Origin: CAVXXD01 sp963765625
Lineage (GTDB): Bacteria; Actinomycetota; Geothermincolia; Geothermincolales; Geothermincolaceae
Assembly: GCA_963765625.1 (NCBI GenBank)
Contig: CAVXXD010000017.1
Coordinates: 1-64,000 of the forward strand
Reading direction: 5' to 3'
DNA: 64,000 nt
Below the pieces are notes generated by a model that saw only the letters and a list, made by a program, of their open reading frames with translations, made no database searches and had not been told where the DNA came from. Shown here one piece after another: positions 26,201 through 34,247 of the stretch (the first letter of the stretch is position 1; the number at the start of each line of letters is the position of its first letter). Both the position numbers and the translations under genes were made by a program.

Positions 26201-27011
26201 ATGTCGAACGGGAAGGGTCTTGAAGGGAAAGTCGCCGTGGTCACCGGCGGAGGGCGTGGAATCGGCAGGGCCATCTGCCTGGCCCTGGCGCGAGAAAGCG
26301 CGGACGTGGCGGTGACCTCCACCACCCAGGAACGCAACCTGAAAGTGGCGGCCGAGATCAACACCATGGGAGGCAGGGCCTTCGCCATCGCCGCCGACGT
26401 CACCGACGCCGGGGAAGTCGAGGCTATGGCCAGAGGCGTCCTGGAGGAGTTCGGCCGGTGCGACATCCTGGTCTGCAACGCCGGCGTCCAGCGCTATTCC
26501 GCCCTTCCTGCACACCGATTTCGAGAAATGGAAGAAGGTGCTGGAGGTCAACGTCTACGGCACCTATCACTGCTGCCAGGCCTTCATGCCTGGCATGATG
26601 GAGAGGAACGCGGGCAGGGTCATCATCCTCTCCAGCATCATGGGCAAGATGCCCAGCCCCTTCTACACCTCTTACTCCGTGGCCAAGCATGGCCTCATCG
26701 GGCTTACCCGCAGCCTGGCGGCGGAGATGGCCGCCCTGGGGGCGAAGGGGGTGACGGTCAACGCCGTCTGCCCCGGTTTCACCGACACCGACATGGTCAC
26801 CGGCCCTCAGGGTACCCTCACCCGCACGGCCGAGAAACTGGGCGCTTCGGTGGAGGAGACATGGGAACGCTTCTTCGGCAGCCTCAGCCTGCAGGACCGC
26901 ATGCTGGAGCCGGAAGAAGTCGCCGCGGTCGTGACCTACCTCGCCTCCGATGACGCCCGCGGCATCACCGGGCAGGCTTTGAACGTCTGCGGAGGCTCGG
27001 TGTTCTATTAA
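26201..27011 (+). CDS. Short-chain dehydrogenase/reductase (FabG-like), frame break near 26502
   Basis: ATG 26201 is six bases after GGGGAGG; an in-frame TTG at 26195 is too close to that site. The product of about 269 residues has the cofactor motif TGGGRGIG, NAG in VCNAGVQ, catalytic Ser in ILSSIMG, and YSVAK (Tyr and Lys). One extra C in GCCCTTCC (about 26502) breaks the frame between VQRYSA and FLHTDFEKWKKVLEVNVYG. The continuation is a perfect SDR match. It would interconvert a hydroxy and an oxo group with NAD(P), perhaps a 3-hydroxyacyl-CoA. It overlaps the convergent regulator gene by 47 bases, which is unusual and may also reflect an indel. Confidence 0.82.
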
Positions 27012-27851
27012 AGCGGGTCGGGTCGATCAGTTCTTCAATGGACGCCAGGAGCTGGTCGGTAGTGTAACCCAGGTCAAGGCTGAGGATGAGGGCTCCCGTC
27101 TCCAGTAACCCCACCATCAGGTAGGAGAACAGGGCAGTGTCGATCTTCGGGAGCAATCCCTGCTGCACGGCGCGATCCAGGTCCCGCCGGACGGTCTCAG
27201 CGATGGAACGGTAGATCTCCCGGCGCTTGGTCTCCAGGCGGGGGTCGTCTTCCACCGCGGTGCGCAGCACCTGCAGGATGTCGATGAATTGAGGGTGCTG
27301 CTTGAGGACGGTCTCCCCCCGCAGTCGCATTCTCTTCAAGGGGTCCTGCTCGTGCTTGATCTCCTCCCACACGTCCGAGAACATGGCCTGGAAGACCTGG
27401 TCTACGCATTCGATGAAGAGGGCCTTCTTGTTGGGGAAATATATATAGAAGGTGCTGTGCCCCACCCCCACCGCCCGGGTGATGTCGGTCACCCTGGTGG
27501 CGTGATAACCTTTGCGGGCGAAGATCTCCACTGCCTTGTTTATGATCTGCTGCTTACGTTCCGAATCGTAGTCCGCCCCGCGGGTCGGTGCGATCGCCTC
27601 GGCGGGTTCGGGCTCCCGCTCGCCCTCTAATATCTCACGGATTGAGGCGAGGGGGTAACCCTTCTCGCGCAAGCCCATGATCTCCTGGAGTTGGCGCACG
27701 TGGCCGTCATGATAGTAGGCCATGGTCCGGCCGGTGCGGTGGGGAGGGGAGAGCAGCCCGACCTTGAGGTAATAATGAATGGTGCCGCGGTCCAAACCAG
27801 TGGATCTTCTCCAGGTCGGATATGCGCAGCGGACGCTCCTTGTTTGTCCAT
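26965..27851 (-). CDS. MerR-TetR fusion regulator, N-terminal frame breaks
   Basis: The intact frame from about residue 20 encodes the end of a MerR-type winged helix (DRGTIHYYLKVGLLSPP, then MAYYHDGHVRQLQEI) and, after an acidic/proline linker, a complete TetR domain (AVEIFARKGYHATRVTDITR; STFYIYFPNKKALF). The first MerR helix is found in other frames. Removing one base near 27838 and one near 27802 gives RPLRISDLEKITGLDRGT, joined to ATG 27851, which has AGGAG six bases upstream. So the real protein probably starts there and carries two sequencing-type insertions. It is divergent from the thiolase operon. The intervening region has an inverted repeat over a promoter, a likely operator. Confidence 0.75.
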
Positions 27852-27909
27852 GCGATTCTCCTAACTACAAAGTAACTATTAAGCTATAATAAATAACCAG
27901 GAACCAAAT

Positions 27910-27926
27910 GTCAATAAACTATTGAC
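27910..27926. promoter_or_regulatory. Inverted repeat, probable operator
   Basis: GTCAATA-aac-TATTGAC is a perfect 7-bp inverted repeat whose right arm contains the -35 box TTGAC. A perfect palindrome TATCATGATA lies just downstream at 27946-27955. Binding by the adjacent MerR-TetR regulator is inferred from position. Confidence 0.5.
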
Positions 27927-27948
27927 TTTTTAAAAACCTATTTAATAT
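27922..27948 (+). promoter_or_regulatory. Candidate promoter of the catabolic operon
   Basis: TTGACT (27922-27927) and TAATAT (27943-27948) are 15 bases apart in an AT-rich 200-bp intergenic region. The short spacer would suit activation by a DNA-distorting MerR-type regulator, or the -10 choice may be off by a base or two. Confidence 0.4.
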
Positions 27949-28058
27949 CATGATAATAACACACATGATAGGCTAGACAGAAGAGGATTGCGGTATTCAG
28001 CTCTGAAGGTTAATAGGAACAACATGTCATATTTGAAAAAGAGGGAAAGGAGACGGGT

Positions 28059-29261
28059 ATGAGTAAGGGCGAGTTCGCCATCATCGGCACCGGCCAGGTG
28101 CCCACCGGAAATTTTCCCGAGCGCTCGGAGTTCGAGATCGCCTACACCGTGGCGAGAGAGGCTATCCGTGACGCCGGGATCGACAAGAACGAGATCGGGG
28201 CGGTGCTCTGCGCGCAGCACATCATGTCCAACCCGGACAACGACTACAACACGGAGATGGTCTTCGGCCGGCTGCCCGAGGCCATCGGCGCGAAGAACTG
28301 CAAGATCACCTGCATGACCAGCGCGGGCGGGGCCTCCAGCTACGCCATCCGCAAGACGGCGGAGGGCATCCTGCGCTCGGGAGAGACCGATACCGTGCTG
28401 GTGGTGCACGCCCAGCGTTTCAGCCAGTTCACCCCGAACCAGCAGGCCGCTTACTTCTCCATCGCCGGCTCCGACGTGGAGTGGGAGGTGCCCTACGGCA
28501 TGACCTACAACTCCCTGGCGGCCATGATCACCCAGGGCTACATGTGCGCCACCGGCACCACCATCGAGCAGGTGGCCGCGGTCTGCGTGGCCTGCCGCCG
28601 CTGGGCCATGCTGCAGCCCAACGCCATGTTCAACGCCAAGGAGATCACCATCGACAAGGTGGTCAACGCCCGCATGGTCTCCTACCCGCTGACCACCCTG
28701 ATGTGCAACGTGCTGGGGGACGGCGGCAGCGCCTTCATCATGACCACGGCGGAGAAGGCCCGCAAGGTCTGCGACAAGCCGGTCTACATGCTGGGCGAGG
28801 GCTCCGGATTATTCGCACCGCACCATCACCCGCGCCGACATCAAGAACCTGGAGGACATGACGACTTCATCGGCCCCATCGCCCGCAAGGCCTACGACAG
28901 CTGCGGCCTGGGGCCCGAGGACATGGACGCCTTCGAGATCTACGGGTCCTACCCGGTGATCAACCTGGTGATCATGGACGCCCTGGGCATCTGCGAGCCC
29001 GGCAAGTCCGGGGCCCTGGTGGAGTCGGGCGAGACCTCGCCCGGCGGCAAGTACCCCTGCTCCACCAACGGGGAGGCCATGAGCTTCGGCCACACCGGCA
29101 CCGGGGTGGGCTTCGCCATGGTGGTGGAGTCGGTCCGGCAGCTACAGGGCAAGGCGGGCGCCGCCCAGGTGCCCGGCGCGAGGTTCATCATCGAGAACTG
29201 CGGCGGCGGGGCCTTCATGGACTGCCACTTCTACGTGATGGGCAACGAGATACCCGGTTAA
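28059..29261 (+). CDS. Thiolase-superfamily protein lacking the catalytic Cys (Ltp2/SCPx-like)
   Basis: The 400-residue frame starts ATG 28059 after AAGGAG. It has the SCPx/lipid-transfer thiolase layout, with SFGHTGTGVG (His loop) and IENCGGGAFMDCHFYVMG at the C terminus. Where thiolases have N-x-C-A-S/T-G, it reads AGGASSY, so the nucleophilic Cys is replaced by Gly. This, with the DUF35 partner next door, recalls Ltp2-type retro-aldolases, which need a DUF35 partner. A stretch around 28810-28862 is out of frame: an extra T near 28810 and a missing base near 28862 hide GYSHRTITRADIKNLEDM. Correction restores family sequence. It probably cleaves or condenses a CoA-bound intermediate. Confidence 0.78.
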   Translation: MSKGEFAIIGTGQVPTGNFPERSEFEIAYTVAREAIRDAGIDKNEIGAVLCAQHIMSNPDNDYNTEMVFGRLPEAIGAKNCKITCMTSAGGASSYAIRKTAEGILRSGETDTVLVVHAQRFSQFTPNQQAAYFSIAGSDVEWEVPYGMTYNSLAAMITQGYMCATGTTIEQVAAVCVACRRWAMLQPNAMFNAKEITIDKVVNARMVSYPLTTLMCNVLGDGGSAFIMTTAEKARKVCDKPVYMLGEGSGLFAPHHHPRRHQEPGGHDDFIGPIARKAYDSCGLGPEDMDAFEIYGSYPVINLVIMDALGICEPGKSGALVESGETSPGGKYPCSTNGEAMSFGHTGTGVGFAMVVESVRQLQGKAGAAQVPGARFIIENCGGGAFMDCHFYVMGNEIPG

Positions 29262-29281
29262 ACGGGAAAGGAGGAGAAGCC

Positions 29282-29752
29282 ATGGGTAGACGAGAAGATC
29301 GACATCAGCGTCGATAAAGGCGATGCTCAACCTGTCCGACGAGGACCTGATCAAGCCGATGCCCATGCCCACCAAGTGGTCCCAGCCCTTCTGGGACGCC
29401 GCCAAGCAGCACCGGCTGGTGTTGCGCAAGTGCTCCGCCTGCGGCTACATCGACCACCCGCCCTATCTCTACTGCACCAACTGCCACGCCGACGAGCACG
29501 AGTGGATCGAGGCCTCGGGCAAGGCCATCCTGGCCGCCTACGCCATCAACATCTTCGGGGTGCCCTTCCCCTTCTGGGTCGACCTGCCTTACGTGGTGGC
29601 CCTGGTGGACCTGCCGGAGGGGCCGCGCATGATCTCCAACATCGTGGACTGCGAGCACGACCAGCTCGTAAACGGCATGGAGCTGGAGGTGGTCTTCGAC
29701 GACGTGACCGACGAGATCACCATGCCCAAGTGGCGGCCGGTGCAGCAAGTAG
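29282..29752 (+). CDS. DUF35 OB-fold/zinc-ribbon acyl-CoA-binding partner, frame breaks
   Basis: The clear part (from about 29323) has an N-terminal helix (WSQPFWDAAKQHRLVLRKC), a rubredoxin-like zinc ribbon (CSACGYIDHPPYLYCTNC) and an OB fold ending ITMPKWRPV: a complete DUF35 protein of about 150 residues. Such proteins bind acyl-CoA and partner thiolase-like enzymes. The start is probably ATG 29282, which has GGAGGAG upstream, if one extra G near 29285 and one missing base near 29325 are corrected (MVDEKIDISVDKGDA). The uncorrected frame has no stop; TAG at 29750 in the next frame is the probable end. It lies 20 bases after the thiolase-like gene, in the same operon. Confidence 0.75.
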
Positions 29753-29770
29753 GAAAAGGGGGAAGGCATC

Positions 29771-30793
29771 ATGGCCGAGGAGCAAGCCGGTTTCGCAAAG
29801 GACGATTTCTTCAAGATAGACCCCGAGGCGCACCTCATCGGGGACATGGAGCCCATCAACCACTTTCCCGGGGTGCAGATGTGGTGGAGGGCCATCGACA
29901 ACATCCGCATGCCCCTGATGCTGGGGGTCAAGCCGGAGCTGTTCGTGGGGCTGGACGCCAAGGAGATCGGCAAGGTGGAGGACCCCGCCGCCCTGCTGGA
30001 ATACATGGACAAGTACGGCGTGGACATCGCCTGCCTGCTGCCCGAGTCGATGATGGACACCACCGGCTACACCAGCCGCTGGATGAGCAACGGGGACATG
30101 GCCAAGGTGGCGGATACCAACCCGGACCGCTTCATGTACCAGCCCAACATCTCGCCCGTCAAGTTCAAGGGGGTGAAGAACACCATCTGGGAACTGGAGT
30201 ACTGGGTCAAGGAGAAGGGCGCGAAGATCTTCAAGTTCTACCCGCCCGAGGACACCTACATCAACGATCCCGACATCTGGCCCTTCTACGCCAAGGCCGA
30301 GGAGTTGGGGATCGTCCTGGACATCCACACCGGGTTCTGCTGGGTACCCCCGGGCAAGAGCAAGCACGCCCTGCCCCTGCAGCTGGACGACGTGGCCCGC
30401 GACTTCCCCGATCTGAAGATCGTCGCCTTCCACATGGGCTACCCCTACTGCGACGACCTCAACATGGTGGCCATGGGCCATCCCAACATCACCCTGTGCC
30501 TCTCCCTGCTGGTCCCCTGGGCCCTGAGCGCGCCCCGCAAGTTCGCGAAGATCCTGGGAGAGGCCATGCGCTTCGTGGGATCGGAGCGCATCATCTGGGG
30601 CACCGACTACGCCGGCTTCGGCATCCAGATCCGCGGCGCCGTGCAGGGCTTGCGCGAGTTCCAGTTTCCCGAGGACATGCAGGAGGGCTACGGCTATCCG
30701 GCCTTGACCGATTCGGACCGCGCCAACATCTTCGGGCTGAACCTGGCGAAGCTGCTGGGGATCGAACCCACCAGAAGGATCCGGGGGGGATGA
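29771..30793 (+). CDS. Amidohydrolase-2 family (ACMSD-like) protein
   Basis: This intact 340-residue TIM-barrel protein belongs to the amidohydrolase-related family PF04909. Metal-site landmarks are DIHTGF (His), FHMGYPYCDDL (His) and IIWGTDYAGFG (Asp). The usual first D-x-H-x-H reads IDPEAHLIG, so one His is replaced, as in several decarboxylase/hydratase subgroups. Members hydrolyse, decarboxylate or hydrate ring-derived acids. In this operon it may act on a CoA-pathway intermediate after ring opening, which is inference. The start follows GGGGGAAGG. It sits between the DUF35 and enoyl-CoA hydratase genes. Confidence 0.82.
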   Translation: MAEEQAGFAKDDFFKIDPEAHLIGDMEPINHFPGVQMWWRAIDNIRMPLMLGVKPELFVGLDAKEIGKVEDPAALLEYMDKYGVDIACLLPESMMDTTGYTSRWMSNGDMAKVADTNPDRFMYQPNISPVKFKGVKNTIWELEYWVKEKGAKIFKFYPPEDTYINDPDIWPFYAKAEELGIVLDIHTGFCWVPPGKSKHALPLQLDDVARDFPDLKIVAFHMGYPYCDDLNMVAMGHPNITLCLSLLVPWALSAPRKFAKILGEAMRFVGSERIIWGTDYAGFGIQIRGAVQGLREFQFPEDMQEGYGYPALTDSDRANIFGLNLAKLLGIEPTRRIRGG

Positions 30794-30797
30794 GCGT

Positions 30798-31611
30798 ATG
30801 AGTGAATACAACGCTATCCTGTACGAGATCGGGGGGCCCGATGACGCCCTGTGCACCATCACCATGAACCGCCCCGACCAGCGCAACGCCATCAACCGCG
30901 AGCTGGCGGAGGAACTCCTTGACGCCGTGGTCCGGGTCAGGGGAGAGGAAAAGGTCAAGGTGGTCGTGCTCACCGGCGCCGGCAAGTCCTTCTGCGCCGG
31001 GGGGGACCTCACCGTCCTGCCCGGTTTCGACCACTACACCATCCTGGAATGGCTGGGCCGCACCGGCTACGAGATCGTCCGCAACCTTAACGACAGCGAG
31101 AAGGTGGTCGATCGCCAAGGTCAAGGGCCACTGCATCGCGGGCGGGCTGGAACTGGCCCTGGCCTGCGACCTCATCTACGCCAGCGAGCGCACCAAGTTC
31201 GGGGTCACCGAGATCGGCATGGGCATCCTGCCGGGCTGGGGAGGCACGGTGCGCCTCGCGAAGTCCCTGCCCATCTTCCGCGCCCGGGAGATACTGCTCT
31301 CCGGCCGCAAGGACTACACCGCCCGGGAGTTCTACGAGATGGGGCTGCTCACGCGGGTCTACCCGGAAGAGGAGTTCGAAGCCGGGGTGGACGAGATGGT
31401 GGCGGGTTTCTGCCAGAAGACCGCGGACGCCCTGCGCATGGGCAAAGCCGTGCTCAACCAGTCCTTCCAGGGCATCCCCTGGGACACCGCCATGATGATC
31501 GAGCGGACGGCCATCGCCTGGCTGTTCCACTCGGACCACGTGCAGGCGCTGCGCCAGATGGCCCTCAATTCCCTCGAAGCGATGAAGAAGAACGCCGAGC
31601 AAGGAGGTTAG
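30798..31611 (+). CDS. Enoyl-CoA hydratase/isomerase, frame break near 31110
   Basis: The corrected product has about 270 residues. The N-terminal half is MNRPDQRNAINRELAEEL, with the oxyanion-hole stretch GKSFCAGGDL. After the break come VKGHCIAGGLELALACDL (second oxyanion-hole and CoA motif) and FGVTEIGMGILPGWGGT, where the catalytic Glu (TEIG) is expected. One extra G in GTGGTCGATCGCC at 31110 separates the two. It would hydrate a trans-2-enoyl-CoA or isomerise a double bond. The ATG lies only four bases after the amidohydrolase stop, and the end overlaps the ribosome-binding site of the acyl-CoA dehydrogenase. Confidence 0.85.
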
Positions 31612-31617
31612 CAGAAC

Positions 31618-32781
31618 ATGGATTTTGCTTTCACGCAAGAACAGGAACTCATGCGGGCAACGGTGCGCGAGTTCTGCGAAAAGGAGATAACCAGCGAGAA
31701 GGTCCGCGAGTGGGAGGAGACGCTGGACTTCCCGCCCCAGGAGATATGGGACAAGGCGGCCAGCATGGGCTTGTTCGCGGCATCCGTCCCGGAGGAGTAC
31801 GGCGGCGAGGGAGCGGATATGGTCACCGCCATGGTGGGCTACGAAGAGATATCCAAGGCATCCACGGCCGTCGCCCTCGGCTTCGGCGCCACCATCGGCT
31901 TCGGCACCCGCCCCCTAGCCGTGCTGGGCACCGAGGAGCAGAAGAGAGAGCTGCTGCCGCAGATAGCCGAGGGCAAGCTGAAGTTCTCGCTCGCCGTGAC
32001 CGAGCCGGCGGGCGGCACCGACATCCTGGGGGCCATATCGACGTATGCCGACACGGACGGCGACGATTTCGTCATCAACGGGCAGAAGACCTACATCACC
32101 GGGGCGCACGTGGCCGACTACCTGACCACCCTGGCCATCACCGACCGGGACAACCCCAAGCGGGCCAACGCCCTGTCCGTCCTGCTGGTGCCGGCGGGCG
32201 CCCCGGGCGTCGACATCCGCCTCATCCCCAAGGTCAGCACCCACTGCTGCGGCTCCTGCGAGGTCTTCTACCAGGACGTGCGGGTCCCGAAGAAGAACCT
32301 CCTGGGCACATTCAACAACGGCTGGTACGACGTCCTTCTCACCCTCAACCCGGAGCGGGTGGGGGTGGCGATGATATCGGTGGGGCTGGCCGAGCGCGTC
32401 TTCGAGGAGTGCCTCGCCTACTCCAAGCAGCGTACCGCTTTCGGCAAGCCCATCGGCCAGTTTATGGTCATCCAGCACTACCTGGCCGACATAGCCGTCG
32501 GCATCGAGAACGCGCGCAACCTGGTCTACAAGTGCGCCTGGCTGCACGACACCGGCAAGCCTTATCACGTCGAGGCCACCATGGCCGGGCTCTACGCCTC
32601 CAAGATGGCGCTGGACGCCGCGACGGTGGGGATGGAGATCTTCGGAGGCTACGGTGTGACCATGGAGGCCGATATCCAGCGCTACTGGCGCGATTCCCAG
32701 CAGATGGTGTTCAGCCCCATCTCCAACGAGATGAGCAAGAACTTCATCGCCCAGTGTTACGGGCTGCCCAAGTCCTTTTAA
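31618..32781 (+). CDS. Acyl-CoA dehydrogenase
   Basis: The 387 residues are intact and colinear with the family. The FAD/substrate motif SLAVTEPAGGTD is at about 123-134. The arginine motif AYSKQRTAFGKPIGQF follows, and the C-terminal active-site region is IFGGYGVTMEADIQRYWRD. In that segment the Glu in TMEAD is at the position used as catalytic base in short-chain enzymes. It oxidises an acyl-CoA to the 2,3-enoyl-CoA and passes electrons to ETF; no etf genes are in the window. The start follows GGAGG with 10-base spacing and nearly overlaps the hydratase stop. Confidence 0.93.
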   Translation: MDFAFTQEQELMRATVREFCEKEITSEKVREWEETLDFPPQEIWDKAASMGLFAASVPEEYGGEGADMVTAMVGYEEISKASTAVALGFGATIGFGTRPLAVLGTEEQKRELLPQIAEGKLKFSLAVTEPAGGTDILGAISTYADTDGDDFVINGQKTYITGAHVADYLTTLAITDRDNPKRANALSVLLVPAGAPGVDIRLIPKVSTHCCGSCEVFYQDVRVPKKNLLGTFNNGWYDVLLTLNPERVGVAMISVGLAERVFEECLAYSKQRTAFGKPIGQFMVIQHYLADIAVGIENARNLVYKCAWLHDTGKPYHVEATMAGLYASKMALDAATVGMEIFGGYGVTMEADIQRYWRDSQQMVFSPISNEMSKNFIAQCYGLPKSF

Positions 32782-32794
32782 GGAAAGGAAGGAA

Positions 32795-34193
32795 GATGAG
32801 TTACGACGCCTTGTTCGAGCCCCTAACGATCGGCAACGTCAAATTGAAGAACCGCGTGGCCATGGCCCCCATGAACATGGTCTACTCCGAGCCCAACGGC
32901 TACAACTCCGAGCAGTGGACGGCCTGGTACGCGGCCCGGGCCAAGGGAGGCTACGGGCTGATCATCACCGACGCCACGGTGGTCAACCCCCATACCTGGC
33001 GGGCGTCGGACCACCTCAACTGCCACCTCTTCACCGATGAGAGGTACGGGCGCCTGCTGGGGATGATGGCCGACACCATCCACGCCTTCGGCTCCAAGGT
33101 CTTCATACAACTCAGCCCCGGCTTCGGGCGCCAGGGTCACGCATCCGCGCTCACCCCCAACGAGCCCATCGCCGCCCCGTCCGCCATCCCCATCAAGATA
33201 GACCTCCGCAACTTCAACAAGGGATGGGTGACCCAGGTGAAGAAGCTGCGGCCGGAACTCGCCCAGCTCCTCGATAGTATCGGGGGGGTCGAAGGGTTGA
33301 AGGCTTTGACCGACGAGCAATATGCGACCCTCGAGGCGGCTATCATACCGATCATGAAGATGAAAGACCCCGGCATGGTCAAGGTGGTCTACGGGGAGGT
33401 CCCCCGCGAGCTGGCAATCGACGAGATCGTCTTCATGGAGGAGAAGATGGCCGAGATAAGCGTGGAGGCGCTGCGTTACGGCTTCGACGGCATCGAGATC
33501 CACAGCCCGCACGGCTACCTCATCCACCAGTTCCTCTCCCGCCGGTCTAACCAGCGCACCGACCAGTACGGCGGCTCGCTGGAGAACCGGGCCAGGTTCC
33601 TTACGAACATCATCCGCAAGATCCGCGAGCGCATCGGGCCGGACGCGGTGCTCGGGGCGCGCTTCGCGGGCGACGAGATGATGCCGGACGGGGTCACCCA
33701 CGACGAGATGTGCCAGTTCGTGGCGCTGGCGGCGAAGGAGGGCTTGAGCTACATCAGCATCTCGCAGGGATGCTACGAGAACCCCGGCGCCTTCGCCCCG
33801 GACGGCGAGGACGAGATGACCAGGTACGTGCCCGGCTTCCGGGAGGCGTCGGGAGGCCTGCCCATCTTCACCCCCAACTTCATGACCCCCAAAGTCGCCG
33901 CAGATGCCGTGGAGAAGGGGCTGACCGATGTAGCTATGCTGGGCCGGCAGGCCATCGCCGACCCCTTCTGGCCGGCCAAGGTCAAGGCGGGCCGCGTCAA
34001 GGACATCGTCAAATGCGCCAGGTGCAACCTGTGCTACGTCAACCTCTTCGAGCACAAGTGGCTGGAGTGCAAGGTCAACCCCACCGCGGGCTACGAGAAG
34101 TACCTGCCCGAATTGTGGAGGCTGAGCGCGCCGACCGTGGCGGAAAAGGTGGAGAAGTTCATGGCCAAAGCGGAAGGCCTTCCGTTTATCTGA
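32795..34193 (+). CDS. Old-yellow-enzyme family NADH:flavin oxidoreductase with Fe-S motif
   Basis: ATG 32795 follows AAGGAAGG. The 466 residues form the FMN TIM barrel of the 2,4-dienoyl-CoA reductase/OYE group (LKNRVAMAPMNMVYSEPNG; HSPHGYLIHQFLSRRSNQRTD; MLGRQAIADPFWP). The CARCNLCYVN...C segment near residue 410 can bind [4Fe-4S]. It stops there, lacking the C-terminal FAD/NAD(P) domain of full 2,4-dienoyl-CoA reductase, so electrons may come from a ferredoxin or separate flavoprotein. An insertion of about 55 residues follows IPIKIDLRNFNKG. It would reduce a conjugated C=C bond of a CoA ester or enone in this pathway. Confidence 0.87.
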
Positions 34194-34200
34194 AGCACCG

Positions 34201-34233
34201 ATGTCTTTGCGAGCGAAGCGAAGCAATCTTGAG
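34201..34233. repeat. REP-like half-element
   Basis: ATGTCTTTGCGAGCGAAGCG, then AAGCAATCTTGAG, matches the left arm of the palindrome at 15869. It lies between two co-directional genes, and the ribosome-binding site of the next gene follows it. Confidence 0.6.
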
Positions 34234-34247
34234 AACGGGGGTAAGCG

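Noticed and set aside
29717..31012. 431-codon minus-strand frame opposite the amidohydrolase
   Set aside because: Antisense of a conserved TIM-barrel protein; composition typical of a shadow frame.
30798..34193. One continuous 1131-codon open frame
   Set aside because: It joins the start of the enoyl-CoA hydratase and the whole OYE gene through a stretch that is out of frame with the intact acyl-CoA dehydrogenase. The middle has low-complexity Gly/Arg/His shadow sequence.
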